The notes below the pieces were generated by a model. That model did no database searches. It was given only the letters and a program-made list of their open reading frames with translations, and was not told the DNA's origin. A stretch of DNA of 64,000 bases from Clostridia bacterium (lineage in GTDB: Bacteria > Bacillota > Clostridia > Oscillospirales > CAG-382): contig JAFQAP010000002.1 in assembly GCA_017399965.1 (NCBI GenBank), forward strand, positions 1 to 64,000, written 5' to 3'. Positions 34,032 through 42,138 of the stretch are shown piece after piece; within the stretch, counting starts at the first letter, position 1, and each line of letters starts with the position of its first letter. Position numbers and translations under genes: made by a program.

Positions 34032-34706
34032 TTATTTACTTGATGCAATATAGGGTCTTATTGCGCCTGCAATGCTTACTATGGGCATTGTCTGCAGCCA
34101 TACCTTGCCGGGGCCGGTGAGCACGGTGAGAAACAGTCCTTCTCCGCCGAACAGCACGTTTTTAACGCCCTGCACTCTCTGTATCTCCATATGTACGCTT
34201 GCTTCAAATGCCGCTACGTTTCCCGTGCTTAAAACCAGCTTTTCGCCGGGAGCAAGCTCTTTTTCTGCCAGATCGCCGTCAATTTCAAGAAATGCCGTGC
34301 CGTTTCCCGAAAGCTTTTGCATAATAAATCCTTCGCCGCCGAAAAGCCCTGCACCGAAGTTTTTGTTAAAGTGAACAGAAAGCTGCACTCCGCTTTCGGA
34401 TGCGAGAAAGCAGTTTTTCTGTGCGATCAAAGCTTTTTCGGGGGTTATATTTACATCGAGAATTTTTCCGGGAAAGCTGGAACCGAAGGTGATGGATGCA
34501 TCTCCCTGTGCGGTGTAAATGTTCTGGAACATACTTTCACCGGTAAAAGCCTTAGAAAACATTTTTCCCACTCCGCCGCCGCTGGTCTCCATTTTCATAT
34601 TGGGGGACATCCATATCATAGAGCCCTTTTCGGTTATCATCTTTTCGCCGTCTTCAAGTGCGCAGGTAACGTAGGGGAAAGCACCGCCGTCGATAACGTA
34701 TTTCAT
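34032..34706 (-). CDS. AIM24/TIGR00266 family protein
   Basis: A 224-residue beta-rich protein of the TIGR00266 (AIM24-like) family: an MKYVIDGGAFPYVTCALEDG start, EKGSMIWMSPNMKMETSGGG, then MFQNIYTAQGDASITFGSSFPG and GGEGLFLTVLTGPGKVWLQT. The fold is a trimeric beta-helix-like barrel; the function is unknown. AAGGAGA lies upstream of the ATG. Confidence 0.9.
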   Translation of the reverse strand: MKYVIDGGAFPYVTCALEDGEKMITEKGSMIWMSPNMKMETSGGGVGKMFSKAFTGESMFQNIYTAQGDASITFGSSFPGKILDVNITPEKALIAQKNCFLASESGVQLSVHFNKNFGAGLFGGEGFIMQKLSGNGTAFLEIDGDLAEKELAPGEKLVLSTGNVAAFEASVHMEIQRVQGVKNVLFGGEGLFLTVLTGPGKVWLQTMPIVSIAGAIRPYIASSK

Positions 34707-34793
34707 AATAAGTGTTCTCCTTTTTAATGTTATAAATAATGTTATAAATATTATATAATATATCGTTAAAATTGTCTATATACCGACCGTATT

Positions 34794-35546
34794 TTACTTT
34801 ACAAATTTCTCTATTTCTTCTGCGGTAAGGAGTATTTGCTCCTTAGCCGTTACAGTAGGCGTTCCGTCGCCTTTTTGCTTTCCGTACACACCGAAATATG
34901 CGTGGCATCCGCCGTCTATCACTGTTTCAGTAAAATTTTGAGGCAGATTGGTTATGTTGGCGTTGTATTTTTCCCTGTTCATAACCTTATCCTCGCTTCC
35001 GTATACGGAAAGCACCTTAAGCTCGGTTGAAGATAGGTCGGCGGTGGAATACGAGCCCAGCAGAATCAGCCCGTTAAATTCATTTGCGTGGCTTTCAAGA
35101 TAAGACGCCGCCATTGATCCGCCCAGGGAATGACCGCCGATATACCAATTTTCGATATTCGGGTATTGCCGGCGAATGCCGTCTGCGGCGTTTATATCCA
35201 GAACCGCCAGATTAAAAGGCATTTCCACAAGAAAACAAATAATGTTTTTTTCCGCGCACGCACGCATCAGCGGTATGTATGCGGTGTATTCCACCTTGCC
35301 GCCGGGATAAAATATCAATGCCGCTTCAGGGTTTTCGGGCTCAAAAACTATTGTGCCGTCGGTAAGCGCGGTCTGGCGTATTGATGCGGATACGGTAAAA
35401 GCGTTTATCGCATCGGCATCCGCACGGTAATAATCATTTACATATATTCCGCAGGCGGCAATTATCAGCACAAAGACCGCTGTCAGCGATGTCAGCCATA
35501 TGAATATTCGCTTTTTTCGTTTGTTTTTAAAAAATTCGGTTTTCAT
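34794..35546 (-). CDS. Membrane-anchored alpha/beta hydrolase
   Basis: A 250-residue protein with one N-terminal helix (about 13-34), then an alpha/beta hydrolase domain. The nucleophile elbow is GGHSLGGSM (Ser near 146), an Asp likely lies in YGSEDKVM, and the His in DGGCHAYFGVYG. Dienelactone-hydrolase-like or esterase activity outside the membrane is likely; the substrate is unknown. Its ATG overlaps the stop of the metal-type regulator gene (ATGA), so expression is coupled. Confidence 0.82.
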   Translation of the reverse strand: MKTEFFKNKRKKRIFIWLTSLTAVFVLIIAACGIYVNDYYRADADAINAFTVSASIRQTALTDGTIVFEPENPEAALIFYPGGKVEYTAYIPLMRACAEKNIICFLVEMPFNLAVLDINAADGIRRQYPNIENWYIGGHSLGGSMAASYLESHANEFNGLILLGSYSTADLSSTELKVLSVYGSEDKVMNREKYNANITNLPQNFTETVIDGGCHAYFGVYGKQKGDGTPTVTAKEQILLTAEEIEKFVK

Positions 35547-36262
35547 TGTTGTTTTTCCCCTTTGCTTTTCTTTCTGTAATCTGTGGGCAGTACCCCGTAT
35601 TCCTGCTTAAACGCCGCGCTAAAACGGCTTTGGCTGTCGTACCCTACCTCTTTTGCCGCGGCAAAAATACTTGTTTGGGTATCCTTTAAAAGCCTTGCCG
35701 CCTTTTCTAAGCGGTGCTTTTTTATATGTGCGGCAACGGAATCACCGTACACCTCCTTGAATATCTTTTTAAGTGTTGTGGTGTTTATATGAAACGTTTT
35801 TGAAAGCTCCTCAATGGTTATCCGCTCCGAAAGGTGCTCTGTAAGATATTCGTGTACCGCATATATTATCTCTCTGTGAGAAATACCGTTTTCTTCGGTT
35901 TCGGGGCAGGAAACCTCCATTACCTGCTCAAGAATTTCGTGCAGCAGCTTGCTTTCCGCCGTGTCTGCGGCGCGGTAATACACTTCTTTTCCTTCCCGCC
36001 TGCTTTCTATAAGGTTTAGCTCTCTTAAAGGGCGCAAATGGTGGGAAACGGCAGGGCTTGTCATATTAAGGAGTGCGGCAATGTTTATTACACATTCTTC
36101 TCTGTGGCAAAGAAGCCAGAACACCCGCAGACGGGTAGTATCCCCCAATTGCCTGAACAGCTCGGATGCGCTTTGAAAACGGGTAAGAACGCTTAGCTCC
36201 TTGTATATTTTAACTGCATTTTTACTGTCCCCGTGGTTGTGGGGAAGCTTGAATTCTTTCAT
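35543..36262 (-). CDS. ArsR-AraC fusion transcriptional regulator
   Basis: A 239-residue regulator that joins two DNA-binding modules. An ArsR/SmtB winged helix lies at about 20-105 (FRQLGDTTRLRVFWLLCHREECVINIAALLNMTSPAVSHHLRPL). An AraC-type double HTH lies at about 135-235 (ITIEELSKTFHINTTTLKKIFKEVYG, then AAKEVGYDSQSRFSAAFKQEYG). The cysteine in REECVINI recalls metal-sensing ArsR proteins. It is divergent from a metal ATPase operon with a perfect palindrome between them. I start at 36262, where GAGG precedes the ATG. Confidence 0.88.
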   Translation of the reverse strand: MKEFKLPHNHGDSKNAVKIYKELSVLTRFQSASELFRQLGDTTRLRVFWLLCHREECVINIAALLNMTSPAVSHHLRPLRELNLIESRREGKEVYYRAADTAESKLLHEILEQVMEVSCPETEENGISHREIIYAVHEYLTEHLSERITIEELSKTFHINTTTLKKIFKEVYGDSVAAHIKKHRLEKAARLLKDTQTSIFAAAKEVGYDSQSRFSAAFKQEYGVLPTDYRKKSKGEKQQ

Positions 36263-36318
36263 ATTTATCCTCTTTGGAAACGGTGTTCGCCCTTTCGGAA
36301 GCAAATTGCGAAAGAGTG

Positions 36319-36347
36319 TTGAATTATTGCTTTTTCTACATTATACT
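36319..36347 (+). promoter_or_regulatory. Promoter of the HMA/P1B-ATPase operon
   Basis: TTGAAT (36319-36324), 17-base spacer, TATACT (36342-36347). Confidence 0.75.
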
Positions 36348-36357
36348 GCATTTGAAA

Positions 36358-36379
36358 CAATTAAGCAACTGCTTAATTG
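36358..36379. promoter_or_regulatory. ArsR-type operator
   Basis: Perfect inverted repeat CAATTAAGCA, two bases, TGCTTAATTG, about ten bases after the -10 and 30 bases before the HMA start. Size and AT-rich symmetry fit ArsR/SmtB operators, and the divergent regulator is the natural ligand-sensing repressor. Confidence 0.82.
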
Positions 36380-36408
36380 AATATTATTTTAAAAGGGAAC
36401 CGATTATT

Positions 36409-36627
36409 ATGAAAAAAATCTATAATATAGAAGTGGATTGCGCAAACTGCGCCAATTTAATGGAAAAAGCGGCGGCAAATACAGAGGGAGTTTTGTCCGC
36501 AAGCGTAAACTTTATGCTGCTTAAAATGGAAATAGAATTTGCCGACGGCGCAAACGAAAAAAAGGTAATGAAATCCGTGCTTAAGGCTTGCAGACGTATC
36601 GAGCCGGATTGCGAAATAGAGTTTTAA
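36409..36627 (+). CDS. Heavy-metal-associated (HMA) domain protein
   Basis: A 72-residue metallochaperone-like ferredoxin fold with a C-x2-C metal site in DCANCANLMEKAA (about 10-14). This is the Zn/Cd/Pb-like variant of the motif rather than the copper type GMTCxxC. It precedes the ATPase gene by four bases, and the ATPase lacks its own N-terminal HMA domain, so the two likely work as separate parts of one pump. Confidence 0.88.
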   Translation: MKKIYNIEVDCANCANLMEKAAANTEGVLSASVNFMLLKMEIEFADGANEKKVMKSVLKACRRIEPDCEIEF

Positions 36628-36631
36628 GACC

Positions 36632-38512
36632 ATGAACAAAAAACAAAAAAAGCTGCTTTTTCGCATACTCATATCTTTTGCCTTAACGGCGCTTCTTTTG
36701 GTCGTGCCCATAAGCGGAGTATACCGTTTTATATGCTATTTTGCCGTGTATCTTGTTATCGGCTTTGATATTCTCCGCAAAGCGGCAAAGGGTATATTAA
36801 ACGGCAGAGTGTTTGATGAAAACTTTTTAATGTCCATAGCAACACTGGGCGCTTTCGCTTTGGCAATATACACCAAAAGCGGGGATTATCTTGAAGGCGT
36901 GGCGGTTATGCTTTTTTACTGCACGGGTGAGCTTTTTCAAAGCTTTGCCGTGGGCAAAAGCCGTAAAAGCATAGCGGCGCTTATGGACATCCGCCCCGAC
37001 CGCGCAAATTTAAAAACCGAAAACGGCGTCGTTACAGTCAGCCCCCAAGAGATAAGGGCAGGGGATATTATACTTGTTGACCCCGGTGAAAAGGTACCCT
37101 TGGACGGTGTGGTATTAAAAGGCGCGTCCTCTCTCAACACAAGCGCGCTTACGGGCGAAAGCATCCCGCGGGACGTAAGCGAGGGGGATGAAGTCATAAG
37201 CGGCTGTGTTAATATGACGGGAGCCTTGGAGGTGCGTGTTACCAAGACCTACGAGGACTCTACTGTCAATAAAATTCTGGAGCTGGTGTCCTCCGCTTCC
37301 TCTAAAAAATCCCGATTTGAAGCCTTTATATCCCGTTTCGCAAGGGTATATACTCCTATCGTGTGCGGCTGTGCGGCGGTGCTGGCGCTTGTTCCGCCTT
37401 CGGTAAATATGTTATTAAGCTTGCCTGCGGGCTTTGATATATGGCTGTACCGCGCACTTACCTTTTTGGTGGTAAGCTGCCCCTGTGCTTTGGTGATAAG
37501 CGTTCCTTTAAGCTTTTTCGCAGGGTTGGGCTGCGCAAGCAAAAACGGAATACTCATAAAAGGCTCAAACTATCTGGAAGCTCTTTCGAAAACCGAATAT
37601 ATGGTGTTTGATAAAACCGGTACTCTTACCAAAGGCGAGTTTTCGGTTACGGATATAGTATCCTTCGGTATTTCGCAAGAGGAGCTTTTGCGCTTTGCGG
37701 CATATTGCGAATGTGCATCCTCCCACCCTATCGCCCAAAGCCTTAAAAAAGCATACGGAAAGAGCATTAACAGAGATGCTGTGCGCAATATCAAAGAGCT
37801 TGCGGGCAGAGGCGTTACCGCAGAAGCAGACGGAAAAGTTATTGCCGTGGGCAATGCAGACCTTATGGAAGAAGCGGGGGCAGCAATTCCGAGCAGTCTT
37901 CCGAAAGGAAACTCTGTTCACGTAGCTCTTGACGGGGTATACGCAGGATATCTGCTTATTTCCGATACGGTCAAAGAAAATTCCGCCAACGCTTTAGGCT
38001 TGTTAAAAAAGGCGGGTATCAAAAAAACGGTAATGCTTACGGGAGATAACGCCTTCGAAGCAAAAAGAATTTCCGATACCGTGGGCACAGACGAATTCAA
38101 AAGCGGTCTGTACCCTCATCAAAAGGTAGAGGCTGTGGAAGAATATCTTTTGCAAAAGCCGAAAAGATCCGTTCTCGCTTTCGTAGGGGACGGGATAAAC
38201 GATGCGCCCGTGCTTTCCCGCGCAGACGTAGGTATCGCCATGGGCGGAATGGGGTCGGATGCCGCTATCGAAGCCGCAGATGTAGTGCTTATGGATGATG
38301 ATCCTATGCAGCTTGTTTCCGCTTTGAAGATATCCCGTAAATGTGTAGGTATCGTCTATGGGAATATCGCATTTTCCCTTTTGGTAAAATTCTCATGCCT
38401 TGCTTTAACCGCCTTCGGCGTGTCCGATATGTGGTTTGCCATATTTGCGGACGTGGGTGTAATGATACTCGCCGTGCTAAATGCCATGCGTGCGTTTTAT
38501 ATTAAAAAATAA
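36632..38512 (+). CDS. P1B-type heavy-metal translocating ATPase (Zn/Cd/Pb type)
   Basis: A 626-residue P-type pump: TGES actuator motif near 175, CPC in the membrane (VVSCPCALVISVP near 286), phosphorylation motif DKTGTLTKG near 328, HP motif in SSHPIAQSL, and hinge GDGINDAPVLSRADVGIAMG. CPC with no N-terminal metal domain suggests a ZntA/CadA-like exporter of Zn, Cd or Pb. It is controlled, by context, by the divergent ArsR-AraC protein. Confidence 0.92.
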   Translation: MNKKQKKLLFRILISFALTALLLVVPISGVYRFICYFAVYLVIGFDILRKAAKGILNGRVFDENFLMSIATLGAFALAIYTKSGDYLEGVAVMLFYCTGELFQSFAVGKSRKSIAALMDIRPDRANLKTENGVVTVSPQEIRAGDIILVDPGEKVPLDGVVLKGASSLNTSALTGESIPRDVSEGDEVISGCVNMTGALEVRVTKTYEDSTVNKILELVSSASSKKSRFEAFISRFARVYTPIVCGCAAVLALVPPSVNMLLSLPAGFDIWLYRALTFLVVSCPCALVISVPLSFFAGLGCASKNGILIKGSNYLEALSKTEYMVFDKTGTLTKGEFSVTDIVSFGISQEELLRFAAYCECASSHPIAQSLKKAYGKSINRDAVRNIKELAGRGVTAEADGKVIAVGNADLMEEAGAAIPSSLPKGNSVHVALDGVYAGYLLISDTVKENSANALGLLKKAGIKKTVMLTGDNAFEAKRISDTVGTDEFKSGLYPHQKVEAVEEYLLQKPKRSVLAFVGDGINDAPVLSRADVGIAMGGMGSDAAIEAADVVLMDDDPMQLVSALKISRKCVGIVYGNIAFSLLVKFSCLALTAFGVSDMWFAIFADVGVMILAVLNAMRAFYIKK

Positions 38513-38513
38513 C

Positions 38514-38539
38514 AAAAAGCCATCAACCGATGGCTTTTT
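38514..38539. terminator. Bidirectional terminator
   Basis: AAAAAGCCATC, loop AACC, GATGGCTTTTT between convergent genes. Confidence 0.9.
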
Positions 38540-38545
38540 GTGTCT

Positions 38546-39421
38546 TTATTTTGCTTTTGCCGTGAGTTTTTTAACAATAATGCATTTTTTTGCTTTTACA
38601 TCGCTCACAAAATTCTTCCCGTCGAAAATCATACACAAAAGGAAGGAAAGGGGAGTTACAAGCAGGAAAACGGGAACAATTATCCAGAACCAGGGCCAAT
38701 ATTTTTCCTGTCCCGCATACTGTCCCACAGGTACGGTCTTGAAAATTTCCGGTGTGAATATGGCGAAAAAGCTTCCGATCGCATCGTTCACTCCCGGGCC
38801 CCATATGTATGAGGTGTTTTTGTAGCCTATTCCGAGGAAATTATTTTCGGAATGTAAAGGAACAAATCCCAATTCCGCCTGGAACAATTGATTAAGCATA
38901 ATAAACAGCATTAACAGAAGCAGTCCCACGGGCGCGGAAAATACGCGCTTGTAAGAGAGCTTGTGGTGCTTGAACAGTACCGAAAGAAGGGGAACTGCCA
39001 TTACCATCCAATGATGGAAATAAAAGCGTACTATATCCAGCTGTTCCGCAAGCTGGTCTACCTTTGCCATAGGCTCCTGAGGGTAGAACAAAGCAATAAG
39101 ACCGCTTAATACGCCGATATAAAACATATAGTCCTTTATCTTTTCGTTTTTGGAAAAGAACATAAAAGGGAACAAAGCAATATTTGCGGCGCAAATGTTT
39201 ACAAACCAGCTGTCACGCAGCATTCTCGCTTCGTCTATGCTGTAGGGTGGGATGTATACTTTCAGAAAATGGAGCAAAAAGCCAACAACGAGTAATGCAA
39301 ACAGTACGGTTTTTTGCAACTTCACACTGCGGTTTCTCAGCAGAAAATATAATCCTGCGGTGGCGCCTGCGGCAAGAATCAGCCAGAAGAAGTACCAGAA
39401 ATTAAACATACTTATATACAT
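38546..39421 (-). CDS. YwaF/TIGR02206-like integral membrane protein
   Basis: A 291-residue protein with about seven membrane helices, resembling the YwaF/TIGR02206 family (YFFWLILAAGATAGLYFLLRN at the start, FYFHHWMVMAVPLLSVLF mid-protein). No function is known for the family. Starting at 39421 is supported by AGGAAG upstream; the frame continues 16 codons further with no ribosome site. Confidence 0.78.
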   Translation of the reverse strand: MYISMFNFWYFFWLILAAGATAGLYFLLRNRSVKLQKTVLFALLVVGFLLHFLKVYIPPYSIDEARMLRDSWFVNICAANIALFPFMFFSKNEKIKDYMFYIGVLSGLIALFYPQEPMAKVDQLAEQLDIVRFYFHHWMVMAVPLLSVLFKHHKLSYKRVFSAPVGLLLLMLFIMLNQLFQAELGFVPLHSENNFLGIGYKNTSYIWGPGVNDAIGSFFAIFTPEIFKTVPVGQYAGQEKYWPWFWIIVPVFLLVTPLSFLLCMIFDGKNFVSDVKAKKCIIVKKLTAKAK

Positions 39422-39605
39422 TTTAATCTTCCTCCATATGCGGCAATTATATACCTTTTTCGTCCGCAAGTCAAGTGATTATGACAAACCCGCTCTTTTC
39501 TGCTGTCGATAATTCATATATGTTGCGATAAAAAGCGGTTGTTTTTTTTGGTATTTCTTTTAAAAAAATGTTCTTAAACGGGTAGAAAACTTCATATTTA
39601 TATGT

Positions 39606-39611
39606 TATAAT
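39606..39611 (+). promoter_or_regulatory. -10 element before the DUF1538 gene
   Basis: TATAAT with a weak TAGAAA 17 bases upstream (39583-39588). The rest of 39470-39605 has no feature. Confidence 0.5.
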
Positions 39612-39658
39612 AAATATGTAGAGAGATTTTTGTTTTTAAAAAACGAAATTGGTGAAAG

Positions 39659-41176
39659 ATGAAGAAATTATTATTCAGTAAAATAAAAGAAGCGTTGATT
39701 TCGGTGCTTCCGGTAACGCTCATAGTGGTAATGCTCAATTTCACTCCCCTCATAAACGTGGGCGGAGGAGAGATGCTCATTTTCGGCGTGTCCGCTTTGT
39801 TTTTGATTCTGGGTATAGGCTTTTTTACCTTGGGCGCAGACATTGCCATGACACCTATGGGTGAGCATGTGGGTTCGGGACTTACCAAATCCAAAAATTT
39901 AAAGCTTTTGCTTGCCGTTTGCTTTGCTTTGGGCGTGCTTATTACCGTAGCGGAACCGGACCTTACAGTGCTTGCGGATCAGGTGGGAAGCAAATACATA
40001 ATACTTTTCGTGGGGCTGGGCGTAGGTCTGTTTTTAGTGTTGTCCATACTCAAAATCGTGCTGAAAAAAGATCTGGCGGGCATACTCATATATTTTTATA
40101 TGGTGCTGTTTGCCGCAGCTTTGGTACTTGTGGCAACCGATCCCGAAAAATTCACGCTTTTGCCCTTGTCCTTTGATTCCGGCGGCGTGACCACAGGTCC
40201 CATAACCGTTCCCTTTATAATGGCTCTGGGCGTAGGTATTGCCGCAACCATCGGCGGCAGAAACTCCAGCGAAAACAGCTTCGGTTTGGTGGCAATGTGC
40301 TCTGTCGGTCCTATTCTTGCGGTGCTGCTTTTAAGCATTGTAAACGGCGGCGATATTTCCGCACCCGGCGTAGAGGACTATATGTTTGCGGAAGATATAT
40401 GGGAAGCTGTATTGCATACCCTTTTTAAAACCACAAAAGACGTAACCCTGGCTTTGGGATTGGTAGTGGCGTTCTTCTTTATCATAAACTTTATCTTCTT
40501 GAAGCTGCCAAAGAAAAAGCTTTTCCAGATATCAGTAGGTGCCGCAATCACTTACGTGGGACTGATAATCTTTCTCACCTCGGTTCACGTGGGATTTATG
40601 CCCGTAGGCTTTAAAATGGGTAAGGAGCTTGCAAAATCATCTCCCGCAGTTATTGCCGCGGTGGGATTTGTGCTGGGTCTGGTGGTAGTTCTGGCAGAGC
40701 CTGCGGTGCACGTGCTCAACAAGCAGGTAGAAGAGATCACCAACGGCACAGTTTCCAAAACCGCAATGATGTTCGCTTTAAGCATCGGCGTGGGACTTTC
40801 CATATGTCTTTCGGTCATCCGAATTATTTTCGGATTTTCCGTATTGTATTATCTTGTGCCCGGTTATCTCATTTCCTTGGGATTATCCTTCTTCGTGCCC
40901 AAGATATATACCGCCATCGCCTTTGACTCGGGCGGAGTTGCCTCAGGTCCCTTAACGTCCACGTTCATTCTGCCCTTTGCCATCGGCGCTTGCTCGGCTA
41001 TGGGAGGGAACATCTTGTCCGATGCTTTCGGTATCGTCGCCATGGTTGCAATGACACCTTTAATAACCATTCAGCTTTTGGGCTTTACCGCGATTTCCAA
41101 AAAGCGTGTAAGCGAAAAACTGGCGATGAAGCGTATTCTGGACGAAGACGACGACCAGATCATCCGCTTTTTATAG
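39659..41176 (+). CDS. DUF1538 family membrane protein
   Basis: A 505-residue membrane protein made of two homologous halves, each with the DUF1538 signature: FDSGGVTTGPITVPFIMALG near 175 and FDSGGVASGPLTSTFILPF near 425, plus about twelve hydrophobic helices. The inverted-repeat look suggests a transporter. Two PII-like genes follow within nine bases and then with overlap, so its flux is probably under PII-type allosteric control, as AmtB is by GlnK. The substrate is unknown. Confidence 0.88.
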   Translation: MKKLLFSKIKEALISVLPVTLIVVMLNFTPLINVGGGEMLIFGVSALFLILGIGFFTLGADIAMTPMGEHVGSGLTKSKNLKLLLAVCFALGVLITVAEPDLTVLADQVGSKYIILFVGLGVGLFLVLSILKIVLKKDLAGILIYFYMVLFAAALVLVATDPEKFTLLPLSFDSGGVTTGPITVPFIMALGVGIAATIGGRNSSENSFGLVAMCSVGPILAVLLLSIVNGGDISAPGVEDYMFAEDIWEAVLHTLFKTTKDVTLALGLVVAFFFIINFIFLKLPKKKLFQISVGAAITYVGLIIFLTSVHVGFMPVGFKMGKELAKSSPAVIAAVGFVLGLVVVLAEPAVHVLNKQVEEITNGTVSKTAMMFALSIGVGLSICLSVIRIIFGFSVLYYLVPGYLISLGLSFFVPKIYTAIAFDSGGVASGPLTSTFILPFAIGACSAMGGNILSDAFGIVAMVAMTPLITIQLLGFTAISKKRVSEKLAMKRILDEDDDQIIRFL

Positions 41177-41185
41177 GAGGTAGGT

Positions 41186-41617
41186 ATGCCCGTAAGAGTA
41201 ATAAAAAGAATAGCAGGGGAAAAAGAATATAAACCTGCGCCCGCAAAGAATCAGGTGTCCAGCGTCCGCAAACTAAAGATTTTGGTTACTGTAGTGGATA
41301 GAAGCAAGACCTTGTTTTACGTGGATCTTTTGGAGCAGTTCGAAGTAAATGTCCAGATGGTAATATACGGAAAAGGCACCGCAAACACACAGATGCTGGC
41401 GCTTTTGGAGCTTATCGAATCGGATAAATCCGTTATTATTTCTTATATAAGAGAGGATAGGGTAAAAGACGCGCTTGACACTCTGGAGGAAAAATTCCAT
41501 AAGGTCAAAAACGGCAAAGGTATCGCATATACCGTTTCCTTGGATAGTATTATAGGAGTATCGATGTACCAGCTTTTGAGTAACGATCGAACTATAAAAG
41601 AAGGAGAAAAGAAATAA
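41186..41617 (+). CDS. Divergent PII-like signalling protein
   Basis: A 143-residue protein with a basic 25-residue N-terminal extension, then a PII-like alpha/beta fold (KLKILVTVVDRSKTLFYVDLLEQF, later VKNGKGIAYTVSLDSIIGVSMY). The GXA-type nucleotide segments of classical GlnB are only partly visible, so it may bind a different ligand. It is placed between the DUF1538 gene and a more typical PII gene. Confidence 0.72.
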   Translation: MPVRVIKRIAGEKEYKPAPAKNQVSSVRKLKILVTVVDRSKTLFYVDLLEQFEVNVQMVIYGKGTANTQMLALLELIESDKSVIISYIREDRVKDALDTLEEKFHKVKNGKGIAYTVSLDSIIGVSMYQLLSNDRTIKEGEKK

Positions 41618-41934
41618 TGAGCAGTGGATATAAATGTATACTGGCAATAGTAAATAACGGCTTTTCGGAAGAAGCAATGGAGGCGGCAAAAGCCTGCGGC
41701 GCAAGGGGAGGCACCGTTTTACACGGCAGAGGAACCATTTCCAAGGAAGCGGAAAAGTTTTTCAATATCTCCATCCAGCCGGAAAAAGAAATAGTTATGA
41801 TCCTCGCAAACGCTTTGCAAACCGATAATATATTAAAGGGTCTGTATAACGCCATCGGCACCTCCACCCAAGCACAGGGCATAGTCTTCGCCCTCCCGGT
41901 AGACGAAACCGCCGGCCTGGAGCCAAAAGAATAA
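41617..41934 (+). CDS. PII family signal protein
   Basis: A 105-residue PII-fold protein: YKCILAIVNNGFSEEAMEAAKACGARGGTVLHGRG, then GIVFALPVDETAGL. The GARGGTVLHGRGT and C-terminal valine-aspartate strand match the ATP/ADP site of PII proteins. The T-loop tyrosine of GlnB is absent, so uridylylation is unlikely. It overlaps the preceding gene's stop by one base and ends the operon. Confidence 0.85.
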   Translation: MSSGYKCILAIVNNGFSEEAMEAAKACGARGGTVLHGRGTISKEAEKFFNISIQPEKEIVMILANALQTDNILKGLYNAIGTSTQAQGIVFALPVDETAGLEPKE

Positions 41935-41940
41935 TAATGA

Positions 41941-41969
41941 AAAAACAGAAGCCGTATGCTTCTGTTTTT
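41941..41969 (+). terminator. Terminator of the DUF1538/PII operon
   Basis: AAAAACAGAAGC, loop CGTAT, GCTTCTGTTTTT. Confidence 0.9.
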
Positions 41970-41970
41970 G

Positions 41971-42052
41971 TTGTCGGGGTCCCCGAGAAGCCGCAAGGCT
42001 TCTTGGGGTGATTGTCGGGGTCCCCGAGAAGCCGCAAGGCTTCTTGGGGTGA
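41971..42052. repeat. Tandem copies 1 and 2 of a 41-bp palindromic repeat
   Basis: Two identical 41-base units (41971-42011 and 42012-42052) beginning TTGTCGGGGTCCCCGAGAAG and ending GGCTTCTTGGGGTGA. Each can form a hairpin (GAAGCC/GGCTTC inside CCCC/GGGG). A third, slightly diverged copy lies at 11441-11480. They sit between convergent operons. Confidence 0.9.
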
Positions 42053-42138
42053 TTTTATTGTTTTAAGATGTGGTGGAACTTCGACTTTGCCAAGAGCTTT
42101 GGGCAAAACACAGTCATATATACTGCTTTGCAACAAGT

